From the NCBI GenBank assembly GCA_030831965.1, contig JAURJZ010000078.1:1-54967 (forward strand): a stretch of DNA of 54,967 nt, written 5' to 3'. Of the stretch, positions 1 to 8,577 are shown piece after piece. The position numbers were made by a program, and so were the translations under genes. The notes under the pieces are model-generated. The model made no database searches. It was not told the origin of the DNA and saw only the letters and a program-made list of their open reading frames with translations. Position 1 is the first letter of the stretch; each line of letters begins with the position of its first letter. Source of the stretch: Verrucomicrobiota bacterium. Its GTDB lineage: Bacteria > Verrucomicrobiota > Verrucomicrobiia > Opitutales > UBA953.

Positions 1-123
<123 letters not shown>

Positions 124-152
124 ACGCTGCGAGAATCCCAGCTTCTGACGGC

Positions 153-2063
153 CTAACGCTGCCAACGCTTGCAGACAATTTCATGAACCCAGTCAGAGCG
201 GGCCTTGAGGGCGTCTTCTCCGAAATACTTAAACTGAGGAAGGGCGGTTTTAATCCACTCCCCGGTCTTCCTGGTCAGAATATACTCTCCATTTGCATAT
301 ATGGCAAGTTTCTCGGCCAGCGGCCTGTTGCCTAACTTAGAATTTTCGTCGTTTCTAACGATTGTTAAATTACCAATAACGTGGACATTGTTGGCAAGAA
401 ACGCCTCTAAGTTAGCAACCGAAGAAAGGTGCGACCGCCAGTCACCTTCTTTAGCAGCTGATTGCGGAATGATATGCTCAATCGAATTTTCACTTTCCTT
501 GTAGTTTTTCTGGGTCCGTGGATCCAAAAATCTATCAATTTCACCAAGTACAAAATAGCGCTGGAAGCTCTTACCATTAGTATAAAAAGGAGCCGTGCGC
601 ATCAAATCGCGCAAGCGCTCATTAGTGGGCCATTCCAAATCAGCACCAGTTAGGGCGATATGCAGCTGTGCCACCGGGTCTGATTTCGGTGGCAATGCTG
701 CGAGCGCCCGAAGCAATTTACCATTGGAAAGATTGAGGTTATTAGGCGGCAGGTTCGCTAAGAAGCGTCGCACAATGTAGCTTTCGAGAAACTCGGCGCA
801 CTTAGCGAAAGCGTGCTGATCAATAGCCCCGTCCTTTTTCAGACGAGCAAGCCAGAGGAAGAATGGAGTACAAGTTGAACCACCGGCCTGGAAGACACGC
901 GAAATAGCAGATGCCTCGTTTCTATTGAAGTAAGAGTGTCCTTCAATCTGCTGAGTGCTTTCAATTTTCTCGATTTCTGCGTAAATGGGTGCCCACTCTG
1001 CTATGGCCTGGAGATGCTCACTCATCTTTTCGGCATTTTCTCTGGCTCCTGAGTTAAGTAGCTCGGATTTAACAAGGCTATACACACGGTTCTGCATGGC
1101 GTAACTTCCACGTGAAACGTAATAAGCCCAGATGAAGTGCTCTTGCGAGCTGTCCTGAGATATATGGGTCTTTACCCTGCCCCAATGCTTTTTCATTTCT
1201 GAATTAGCACTATCTGCACCGAGAAGCATGTAATAGTAATTTTTAATTAACTCGATTTGGGCCAATGGCTCACTCTTCGCATTCAAGGACTCAAAGATTC
1301 CGTTAACATCGTCAGCGTCGGCTGTTTCAATCTGAATAAACATGAGCCTGGTCAAAACCACCTCTTCAAGTTTCTCAAGGTCCAACGGGAAAAGCTCTTC
1401 AAACCTTTTTAGCTCGCCGTCGGCTGCAATTACTTCGCGTTCGCGATTAATTGCCCGGAGAAAGTATTTGTAGCTGTCGTAAACTAGCGTCTTTTCCGAT
1501 CCAGATGCAGCGGCAGGCCTTTTCTTCAAAATCACAGCCTCAAGGGCTGCCCGGTCCTCCTCTTGAAGATGAATCCGGTAGCGATGAGAGTCATCTCTAG
1601 CCCTAGCATTAATAAAGAAGTCGTTATTAAAGGCATCGAACTTAGCCTTTTCAGGATCTTCAGTGGACTTAGCCTTTTTCTTTTTTACCCCCTCTTTAGC
1701 AACATCATCCTTCTTTGGAGTATACTTTATCCTGCAATCGCGGATAGCAGCCAAAAGAGTGAACAGCGTAGTAAGACGCTGCTGACCATCGATAACCTCA
1801 GAACTTGCAACTCCACTCAATTGGGATGGCCCTGCGAAAACAAGCGTACCCATGTAATGGGTAGGAGTGCGCTTTAAAGACGCCGTTCGATTCTTGGCGC
1901 CCAGTGCTTCATGGGTCTTTTCGTACTGAGTTAGAATGTCATACCAAAGTTCGTCGCGCTTATCCTTTCCCCACTTGTAAGGCCTTTGAAAAGGGGGGAT
2001 GACGAAACACTTTGTGCCTTGGATTATTTCCTGAAAGTTGGTCGGGGATGAGTCCATGCTCAT
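153..2063 (-). CDS. GmrSD-like DUF262/DUF1524 protein (636 aa)
   Basis: The N-terminal DUF262 (GmrS-like) part carries the signature DGQQRLTT at residues 92-99 and, further on, the F-x-x-LN-x(6)-L-x-x-I-x-LIKN block. The C-terminal DUF1524 (GmrD-like, HNH-type) part carries EHIIPQS with its histidine at about residue 530, followed by the GNLTIV and N-x-KLGN asparagines. In the family these are NTP-using and nuclease modules of type IV restriction enzymes that cut modified DNA, so an anti-phage role is likely, though substrate cannot be read from sequence. Base composition is clearly AT-rich with unrelated codon use (AAA, ATT, TTA frequent) compared with the GC-rich genes on both sides, indicating recent acquisition. 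A weak purine-rich site (AGAAGAG) precedes the ATG. No partner gene, integrase or transposase is next to it. Confidence 0.88.
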   Translation of the reverse strand: MSMDSSPTNFQEIIQGTKCFVIPPFQRPYKWGKDKRDELWYDILTQYEKTHEALGAKNRTASLKRTPTHYMGTLVFAGPSQLSGVASSEVIDGQQRLTTLFTLLAAIRDCRIKYTPKKDDVAKEGVKKKKAKSTEDPEKAKFDAFNNDFFINARARDDSHRYRIHLQEEDRAALEAVILKKRPAAASGSEKTLVYDSYKYFLRAINREREVIAADGELKRFEELFPLDLEKLEEVVLTRLMFIQIETADADDVNGIFESLNAKSEPLAQIELIKNYYYMLLGADSANSEMKKHWGRVKTHISQDSSQEHFIWAYYVSRGSYAMQNRVYSLVKSELLNSGARENAEKMSEHLQAIAEWAPIYAEIEKIESTQQIEGHSYFNRNEASAISRVFQAGGSTCTPFFLWLARLKKDGAIDQHAFAKCAEFLESYIVRRFLANLPPNNLNLSNGKLLRALAALPPKSDPVAQLHIALTGADLEWPTNERLRDLMRTAPFYTNGKSFQRYFVLGEIDRFLDPRTQKNYKESENSIEHIIPQSAAKEGDWRSHLSSVANLEAFLANNVHVIGNLTIVRNDENSKLGNRPLAEKLAIYANGEYILTRKTGEWIKTALPQFKYFGEDALKARSDWVHEIVCKRWQR

Positions 2064-2316
2064 TTAAATAACTCTTCTAAATCTTTCAGCTAGCTCAAAG
2101 AGCCTCCCGACCTAGGATTTGAATCTAAGCTACATCTACACCGGAAATCATTAATATGTAACGAGATATAAAAAATGAATCTGGGTATCCGCGCTTTTAA
2201 ATTACCCAAGGCGCTATCAACAATACCCCTGAATTGAATCAGGTCACGCATGGCACATTAAGTTTACATCCTTCCGAAGGAGTTAATCCCAAAAGGACGT
2301 CTAACAGTCCGACGAC
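2064..2316. other. AT-rich intergenic end of the island
   Basis: This 253-bp stretch shares the low GC of the GmrSD-like gene and ends abruptly where the GC-rich SGNH gene begins. I see no reading frame in it. On the minus strand, bases 2126-2100 read like a weak tRNA T-arm followed by GGTCGGGAGGC, possibly an old attachment-site remnant, but no full tRNA can be folded. A short perfect palindrome (TCCTTC-C-GAAGGA) lies near 2269-2281. The island promoter should lie here, upstream of the minus-strand start at 2063. Confidence 0.5.
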
Positions 2317-3750
2317 TCAGCGACGGCCCAGGAGCTCGTCGACCTTGGGCAGGATGGCCGAGACCCAAGCCTCGGCGCCGGCGGCGTTGGGGTGGATCAG
2401 GTCGGGCATGAGGGCGGTGTCGATCGCGCCGTCGGGACGGAGGAAGACGTGGCCGACATCGAGCCAGAAGACGCTGCGGTTATCGGCCAGCCTCGCCGTC
2501 AGCTCCCCCGCGCGGGTGAGCTCGGCAAGCGCGGCCGCCGAGCGGTTGTATTTCCGGCCGAAGTCGGTGCGCGAGTCCGGCCCGCCGCAGGGGAAGGGAC
2601 GCAGGATGAGCACCTTGGAGGTCGGGTGCCGCTCGCGGATGAGGTCCACGATGGCCTTTGTGCCCGCGAGCACCTGGTCGGCGGTGTGTGTCTTCCTGTA
2701 ATGCTGGTTGTCGGTGTTGTTCGTGCCGATGAGCAGCACGAAGACCTTGGGCGACTGCGGGAAGCCGAGCTCGCCGTCGCGCAGGTTCCAAAGGATGTCC
2801 TCCGTGCGATAGCCGCTGTAGCCGAGGTTGATCGCCTTGCGCGGGGCGAGGTGACGGTCCCAGACCGCCCGCAGGGGGGCCCATTCGCCCCCCATGTCGC
2901 CGACCGTCTGGGTGATGGAGTCGCCAACCATCACGAGATCAAAGCCGCCCTTGCGAACCTCGGCGACCTTGGCCGCATGGCGGCTGGAGGGACGTGGATT
3001 GGGGAAGTCGGCGTCGCCCGGCCGGGGTCCGGGCACCGAGGCCCAGGCGGCGTCGAGGGCCGGGCGGATGAGCTTGGCCATGGCGGCGTAGCCGGCGGGG
3101 CTGGGATGGAGGGCGTCCGGAAGGTAGGTGTCGGGGCGCGGCTCGCCGTCGGGCAAGTTGAGCGCCGGATTGATGTCAACGAACCACACGCCCGGCGCCT
3201 CCTTGGCCAAGGCGGCGGCGCCGCGATTGAACTCGGCGAAGGCCTCCCACTTGGCACGGCGGACCGGCGCGAGGGGCGCGGCGAGGATGACCACGGGCAG
3301 GCCGGGCTGGGCGGCGCGGAGACGCTGGACGACCCGGCGGGCGCGGTCGACGGCGGCGGCGGGCGGATCGCCCGCCCAGATGTCGTTGCCGCCCGCTTGG
3401 TAGACGACGACCCGGGGCTTGTGCGGGAGGACGATGCGGTCGAGGTAGCCGAGGACCTCGGTGCTGAAGGCGCCGCCAAAGCCGCGGTTGAGGATGGGAT
3501 ACGGGGCGAAGTCGGACGGCGCGGAGGACCACATCCGGAGCGAGCTGGCGCCGGCGAGGGCGACCTGGCCGGGCGCAGGGGGCGCGGCGCGGTCGGCGGC
3601 CTCGAAGGCGGCGATCTCCTTGGCGTAGCGCAGGGGGCGGGACTCGAGGGGGACGTGCGGGGTGGCGTCAGCGGCGACGAGGGCGCCGGCAAGGAGAAGG
3701 AGGAGGGCGCGCCGGGCGAGCAGGCCGGGCGACAGCAGGGGCAGATCCAT
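2317..3750 (-). CDS. Secreted tandem SGNH/GDSL hydrolase (two domains)
   Basis: Two SGNH hydrolase domains sit in one 477-residue chain after a signal peptide (LLLLLAGALVAADA). The first has GASS (nucleophile block, about residue 69), GGND (block III) and DALHP (Asp-x-x-His block). The second has GDSIT, GTNN and DLIHP and resembles the PAF-acetylhydrolase IB-type esterases common in Verrucomicrobia and Planctomycetes. Both triads look complete, so both halves could be active, most likely as carbohydrate or lipid esterases outside the cytoplasm. ATG 3750 is chosen; a TTG two codons upstream (3756) is also in frame. It is the last gene of the DUF1080 operon, 73 bp after the cytochrome fusion gene. 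The natural substrate is unknown. Confidence 0.85.
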   Translation of the reverse strand: MDLPLLSPGLLARRALLLLLAGALVAADATPHVPLESRPLRYAKEIAAFEAADRAAPPAPGQVALAGASSLRMWSSAPSDFAPYPILNRGFGGAFSTEVLGYLDRIVLPHKPRVVVYQAGGNDIWAGDPPAAAVDRARRVVQRLRAAQPGLPVVILAAPLAPVRRAKWEAFAEFNRGAAALAKEAPGVWFVDINPALNLPDGEPRPDTYLPDALHPSPAGYAAMAKLIRPALDAAWASVPGPRPGDADFPNPRPSSRHAAKVAEVRKGGFDLVMVGDSITQTVGDMGGEWAPLRAVWDRHLAPRKAINLGYSGYRTEDILWNLRDGELGFPQSPKVFVLLIGTNNTDNQHYRKTHTADQVLAGTKAIVDLIRERHPTSKVLILRPFPCGGPDSRTDFGRKYNRSAAALAELTRAGELTARLADNRSVFWLDVGHVFLRPDGAIDTALMPDLIHPNAAGAEAWVSAILPKVDELLGRR

Positions 3751-3823
3751 GCGCAAAGGGTGGGCGTTGACCGGACATCGGGCAACCCGCGAAAGCAGGC
3801 CTGGAGGGCGGTTGCCGGGCGAC

Positions 3824-6800
3824 TCAGCGCAGCGACCGGAGCCAGGCGACGAGGTCGAGGAGCTCTTGTTCGCCGAAGGCGGCGTCGAGGCCCATGGGCA
3901 TCAGGCTCTGGGGCACGTGGGTCTCGGAGACGATGGAGGCGGTGGGGATGAGGCGCGCGACGCCGCCGACATCCATCAGCGTCAGCCCCTCGAGGCCTCG
4001 GCCCTTGGCGAGGCCGAGGTGGGATTGGCCGTCGGACGTGGCGACGAGCAGCGTCTCGTAGTCGCGGGCGAGAGTGTTGGAGGGCAGAACGATGCTCTCG
4101 AGCAGCTCGCGCTCGGTGCGGATGGCGCCGATGCGGGACAGGTCGGGACCGACGGCCCGGCCGAGGTCGCCCGCCTTGTGGCAGGCCATGCAGGCTCCCT
4201 TGCCGGACGCGAAGACCTTGGCGCCCTCGGCGGCGCGGCCCTCGAGGACGGCCCTGCGGCCGAGCTCGTCGAGACGCGCGGCCTTGGCGAGGTTGGCGGC
4301 CTGGGCGGCGTCGAAGGCCTTCTCCATGGGGGCGAAGACCTCGCGGGGCCAGCGTCCGAAGCCGACCCTCACGCGGTCGGGCTGGAGGGTGCCGAGCTGG
4401 GGCGATTGGGCGAGGGCGGCGGCGATGCGGCGGCCCTGGGCGGGCGTGTAGGTGCGGACAACCTCGAGGAACTCGGCGTGCTCGAGGGGACCGGTTCGGA
4501 CGAGAATGGGAAGGAAGCGGTCGAGCTGGGCGTCGGTGAGGCGGGCCTGGGAGAGGCGGCGGGCGGCGTCGAGGCGCAGGGAGACGTCGGACGCGTCGCC
4601 AAGCAGCTCGAGGAGAAGGTCGAAGGGAGCGGGCTCGAGGCGCGAGGCGTCGGAGCCGGAAAGGGCGAGGAGCGCCTTGAGGCGCACGGCCTTGGGGCGG
4701 GCCGTGTCCTGGGAGAGCGCGCGCAGGGAGGGGTCGAGCGAGCGGTGGCGCGCCTTGGCGGCGGCGTCGATCGCGAGGGGCGAGGGCGACTCGGCGAGGA
4801 GCTTGATCAGCGGCGCGCGCCAAGCCTCGGGCGAGCCATCCTTCGACCGGGAGGCGACGGCGCGGAGGGCGAGGGAGCGGACCTCGGGGGCGGCGTGCGA
4901 GAGCGCGGTGGCGACGACAGGCTCGAGGTCGGGTTCGGAGGCGAGGAGGTCGGCGAGATTGGCGAGCGCGGCGAGGCGGGGCGCGGGCAGCTGGGCATCG
5001 GACAGCCAGGCGTTGAGCAAGGGTTGGAGACGGGCGGAGGCGGAGGCGTCGACCTCGAGGGCGAGCGTGGCGCGACGGGCGAGCGAGGGCTCGGCGGAGT
5101 CGAGATGGGCGAGGGCGAAGTCGAGGAGGGGGGCGGAGGGGACGTCCTTGGCCTGGGAGAGGACGCGCAGGAGTCGGCCTTGGCGAAGCGGCGAGTCGCC
5201 GGCCTTGAGCAGGGCGACATCGGGGGCGCCCACGGTGTGCTGCGCATGCAGGGCGGCGTGCTCGAGACAGGGATCGAGGGGGCGGGCGAGCAGGTCGAGG
5301 AGGGCGGCGCGGATGGCGGGGTCGGACAGGCGACGGAAGGCGGCTTCCTCGAGGGCGCGGCGGGCGACGGCGGCATCCGGGCCGAGGATGGCCTGGGCGA
5401 GGGCTTCGGGGCTGCGGGGCTTGAGAGCGGGGGCGGGGTCGATGGCGGCGAAGGCGCCGGGCTTGGCGGGGCGGAGGCGGTAGACGGCCCCCGGCTTGGT
5501 GCCGGAGGACTTCAGGCTGGAGGGGCAGTGCGGGTACCAGGTGCCGGTGTCGAGCACGAGCAGGGAGCCGTCGGGCGCCTCGATGACGTCGGTCAGGTGG
5601 ATGCCGTCGGCCTTGAGCGTGAGAAAGGGGTGTTCGGTGGCGCGGTAGGCGGCGCCCTCGGGGGTGAGCTCAAGGCGGAGAATCTGCTTGGAGTTGTAGA
5701 GGCTGACGAGGAGGTGGCGGGCGGAGGGGTGGGCGGACCAGGGGCGTCCGGCGGGGGCGAGGTCGTTGGCGCGCGTCCAGAGGTCGCAACCGGAGGGGAC
5801 GCGGTGGCCGAGGTCGTGAAGGAGGGGCATGCGCTCGTGGGCGCGGAAGAGGCCGGCGTTGAGTCGGGCGTAGTCGGGCCGCTCGTACATGGCGCCGAGC
5901 TGCCAGAGCAGGACGGTGTCGGAGCGGGGGACGCCGAAGTGGAGGTTGACCGTGCCGAGGATGTCACCCTGCTCCGTGATGGCGAGGCCGGTGGGGTTGT
6001 CGGCCGCGGCGAGCGCGTGCCAGCGGATGTCGGATCCGTCGGGGTTCATCGACCAGAGACCGCTGTGGAGGCCGGAGTGCACGGGGGTGCCGTCGGCCTG
6101 CCGCACCTCGTGCCCCTTGCGGCCGTGGGTCCAGTAGAGGCGGCCGTCGGGATGGATCCACGGGCCGTGGACGTCGGCGCCGTTGGCGGTCCATTTGAAG
6201 CCGCCGACCATGAGCTTGCGGGATTCCGCGAAGCCATCCCCGTCGGCGTCGGTGAGCTTCCAGATGCCCGGGGGCGAGGCGACGTAGAGGCTGTCCCCGA
6301 GCCAGCAGCCTCCCTTGGGCACGGTCAGCCCGTCGGCGAAGACCGTGCTGCGGTCGAAGACGCCGTCGGCGTCCCGGTCCTCCATCATCACGATGCGCCC
6401 GGCCTTGGCCCGCTCGTGCTGCGAGGCGCCCCAGGCGGTGCCGGGAGAGTCGCCGACGAAGAGGCGCCCGCGGGGGTCGACGCAACCGAGGGTCGGGTGC
6501 GCGACCATGCCGGCGTGGTCGGCGCGGATCAGCTCGAAGCCCTCGGGGGCGGCATGGGGCGGCACGGGGCCGGCCGAGGCGCCGGGCGCGGCGCGCATCT
6601 CAAGCGGACGCGCCACGTGCGGCGGCGCGCCGTCGGGCGCATGGCGCGCCCCGGCGTCCTTGCCCGGCTTGGCGGCCGGCCAGGCCTCCTTGAAGCCGCC
6701 GAGGGGGTGAAGCTCGTAGCGGCGCACGAACATCTCGGCGGCCTCGGTCTGGAGCAGGATGCGCCCGGCGGCGGGCTTGCACTCGAAGGCGCGGTTGACG

Positions 6801-7540
6801 AGGACGCCGTTGACGAGGAACTCCAGGGTGTCGCCCTTGGCGATGACCTCGAGGCGGGTCCATTCGCCGTAGGGCGACTCGACGTCGGCCTTGCCGCGGA
6901 AGCCGCGCACGTCGCGCCAGGCGGGGTCGCGGAACTGCCAGTCGACCCGGCCGCCGCCGACCTTGACCCGGGGAGCGTCGGGCACCCAGACCAAGCCCCC
7001 GCGGCCCTTGGGCCGCACGGCCTCCATCATGGCCGAGACCTGCAGCACGGTGCCGTCGGGCGCCTTGGAGGTGAGGGCGAGGTAGTCCCCGGTGCCGCCC
7101 TCGATGATCTGGGCCTCATGGCTGGCCATCCAGGCGCCGCCGTTGGCGCCCTCGGGGCCGAAGCAGTGGACGAGCACGCCGCTGTCGCGGCTGGCCTTCT
7201 CGCGCTTGCCCCAGGTCTTCTCGCCCCACTTGTAGTCGCAGACCAGGTGGTAGTCCCTGTAGGCGGCCTTGGTGGTGAGGCCGCCGTAGCCCTTGCCGCT
7301 GACGCGCAGCTGGCCCTCGGGCGTGACGCTGAAGACCTCCTTGGGGTCGTCGATGATGTCGGCCTTGGGGTTGAGATGGACCGACATCCCGCCGTCGCGG
7401 AAGGTCTGGATGAGGTCGATCCGCGCGGTGACAGCCTGGGGAACAGGCTCGGGAGGGAGTCCCCCCGGCGGGGACTCGGCGGCGAGCAGGGCGGCGGCCA
7501 GGACGGCCGCGACCCAGCCCGGAGGGGCTTGGGTAAGCAT
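3824..7540 (-). CDS. DUF1080 - PVC beta-propeller - HEAT - cytochrome c fusion (1238 aa)
   Basis: Exported multidomain protein. After a signal peptide comes a DUF1080 (3-keto-disaccharide hydrolase type, concanavalin-like) domain at about residues 35-275, then a membrane-bound-dehydrogenase-type PVC beta-propeller at about 325-690, with calcium-like DRDADGVFD and DADGDGF loops, then alpha-helical HEAT-like repeats to about 1060. The C-terminal haem domain has CMACH (Cys1117, Cys1120, His1121) and a likely axial Met in SLMPMGL. Family knowledge: DUF1080 proteins act on 3-keto-glycosides, and the propeller-cytochrome combination suggests a periplasmic redox enzyme. I infer oxidation of a sugar coupled to 3-keto-sugar cleavage in a single polypeptide. 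Its DUF1080 part is paralogous to the preceding gene, 48 bp upstream. No frameshift is seen. Confidence 0.88.
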   Translation of the reverse strand: MLTQAPPGWVAAVLAAALLAAESPPGGLPPEPVPQAVTARIDLIQTFRDGGMSVHLNPKADIIDDPKEVFSVTPEGQLRVSGKGYGGLTTKAAYRDYHLVCDYKWGEKTWGKREKASRDSGVLVHCFGPEGANGGAWMASHEAQIIEGGTGDYLALTSKAPDGTVLQVSAMMEAVRPKGRGGLVWVPDAPRVKVGGGRVDWQFRDPAWRDVRGFRGKADVESPYGEWTRLEVIAKGDTLEFLVNGVLVNRAFECKPAAGRILLQTEAAEMFVRRYELHPLGGFKEAWPAAKPGKDAGARHAPDGAPPHVARPLEMRAAPGASAGPVPPHAAPEGFELIRADHAGMVAHPTLGCVDPRGRLFVGDSPGTAWGASQHERAKAGRIVMMEDRDADGVFDRSTVFADGLTVPKGGCWLGDSLYVASPPGIWKLTDADGDGFAESRKLMVGGFKWTANGADVHGPWIHPDGRLYWTHGRKGHEVRQADGTPVHSGLHSGLWSMNPDGSDIRWHALAAADNPTGLAITEQGDILGTVNLHFGVPRSDTVLLWQLGAMYERPDYARLNAGLFRAHERMPLLHDLGHRVPSGCDLWTRANDLAPAGRPWSAHPSARHLLVSLYNSKQILRLELTPEGAAYRATEHPFLTLKADGIHLTDVIEAPDGSLLVLDTGTWYPHCPSSLKSSGTKPGAVYRLRPAKPGAFAAIDPAPALKPRSPEALAQAILGPDAAVARRALEEAAFRRLSDPAIRAALLDLLARPLDPCLEHAALHAQHTVGAPDVALLKAGDSPLRQGRLLRVLSQAKDVPSAPLLDFALAHLDSAEPSLARRATLALEVDASASARLQPLLNAWLSDAQLPAPRLAALANLADLLASEPDLEPVVATALSHAAPEVRSLALRAVASRSKDGSPEAWRAPLIKLLAESPSPLAIDAAAKARHRSLDPSLRALSQDTARPKAVRLKALLALSGSDASRLEPAPFDLLLELLGDASDVSLRLDAARRLSQARLTDAQLDRFLPILVRTGPLEHAEFLEVVRTYTPAQGRRIAAALAQSPQLGTLQPDRVRVGFGRWPREVFAPMEKAFDAAQAANLAKAARLDELGRRAVLEGRAAEGAKVFASGKGACMACHKAGDLGRAVGPDLSRIGAIRTERELLESIVLPSNTLARDYETLLVATSDGQSHLGLAKGRGLEGLTLMDVGGVARLIPTASIVSETHVPQSLMPMGLDAAFGEQELLDLVAWLRSLR

Positions 7541-7588
7541 GACCCGACTAGGACTGCCTTGGGGCGAGCGGGGTTCCCGGGGAACGGC

Positions 7589-8422
7589 TCAGTCGCCCGT
7601 CCATTTCTCCCCGAAGGAGCCCGGCGGGTGAAGCTCCCACCGGCGGAAATGGATCTCGGACCCCTCGGACTGCAGCTGGATGCGGCCGGCGGACGGGCGG
7701 CACTCAACGGCGCGGTTGACGACGACGCCGTTGACGCGGAACTCAAGCGTGTCGGAGCGGGCCACGACCTCGAGCCGGCCCCAGCGGCCATGGGTCGGCT
7801 CGACATCCTCGCGCCCGCGGAAGCCGGCCACGCTGCGCCAGGCCGGGTCGCGCCGCGACCAGTTGACGCGCCCCTTGTCAACCAAGGGAATCCTCTCGCC
7901 GCCCTCCTTCCAATAAAGCTCGCGCCCCTCGCGCCGCGCCTCGCCGACCAGGCTCACCGGCAGCGGCGGCTCGGTCGGCTTGCCGTCCGCGGTCAATCCG
8001 GACAGCAGCAGGAGGTCGCCGACCGCGCCCTCGATGATCTCCGCCTCGATGCTCGCCATCCAGGAGCCGCGGCGCCCTCCCTGCGGACCGCGGGCGTGGA
8101 CCAGCACGCCGGAATTGCGCGCCCTGCCGGCGGCCTTGCCCCACTGCGCGTCGCCCCATCGGTACTCGACCACGAGATGATAGTCCCGCCAAGCGTCCCG
8201 GGAGGTGACCGCCCCGTAGCCCTTGCCGCTGACGCGCAGGGTGCCGTCGGGCTGAAAGGCGAAGACCGACGCGGGAGCATCGACCGCGTCGCCCCTCGGG
8301 TTGAGATGCACCTCCCAGCGGCCGGCCCTGCCCTCCGCCAACAGGTCGACCTTGGCGTGCGGCGACCTCGCGGGGGGCTCGGCGCCGGCGGCAAGCAGGA
8401 GGAGGGCGGCGAGGGTCGGCAT
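7589..8422 (-). CDS. Secreted DUF1080 (3-keto-glycoside hydrolase-like) protein
   Basis: This 277-residue protein has a short signal peptide (MPTLAALLLLAAGAEPP) and a single DUF1080 domain filling the rest. Diagnostic pieces are the LRVSGKGYG segment, the RDYHLVVEYRWG strand, NSGVLVH, the EAEIIEG acidic patch and the closing GRIQLQSEGSEIHFR strand. Several of these recur almost unchanged in the N-terminal domain of the next gene, so the two arose by duplication. Start ATG 8422 is preferred to an in-frame start 49 codons upstream because it begins directly with the signal peptide. It opens a minus-strand operon with the cytochrome fusion and the SGNH gene. DUF1080 homologues cleave 3-keto-glycosides; the sugar here is not known. 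Confidence 0.85.
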   Translation of the reverse strand: MPTLAALLLLAAGAEPPARSPHAKVDLLAEGRAGRWEVHLNPRGDAVDAPASVFAFQPDGTLRVSGKGYGAVTSRDAWRDYHLVVEYRWGDAQWGKAAGRARNSGVLVHARGPQGGRRGSWMASIEAEIIEGAVGDLLLLSGLTADGKPTEPPLPVSLVGEARREGRELYWKEGGERIPLVDKGRVNWSRRDPAWRSVAGFRGREDVEPTHGRWGRLEVVARSDTLEFRVNGVVVNRAVECRPSAGRIQLQSEGSEIHFRRWELHPPGSFGEKWTGD

Positions 8423-8577
8423 CGGGAGGCACGCTAGGGCGAGCCGACGGTCGGGTGAAACCAAAACCTCGCCCAACCGCCGAGGGGCGCAGGCAAGGGC
8501 GGCATCCGGGCCCCCGTCCCCGGGGTCGCCCGCTTTTGGCCTTTCGTCCGGGGCGGGCTTGCCCTTCATCGGCGGGG

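Noticed and set aside
153-2063. Multi-gene defence system around the GmrSD-like gene
   Set aside because: Only this one gene has foreign composition; ligA and SGNH flank it directly, with no methylase, integrase or other defence gene.
3662-8437. A 1591-codon open frame on the plus strand
   Set aside because: It is antisense to the SGNH, cytochrome-fusion and DUF1080 genes; its Gly/Glu/Ala-rich text without motifs is a GC-rich shadow.
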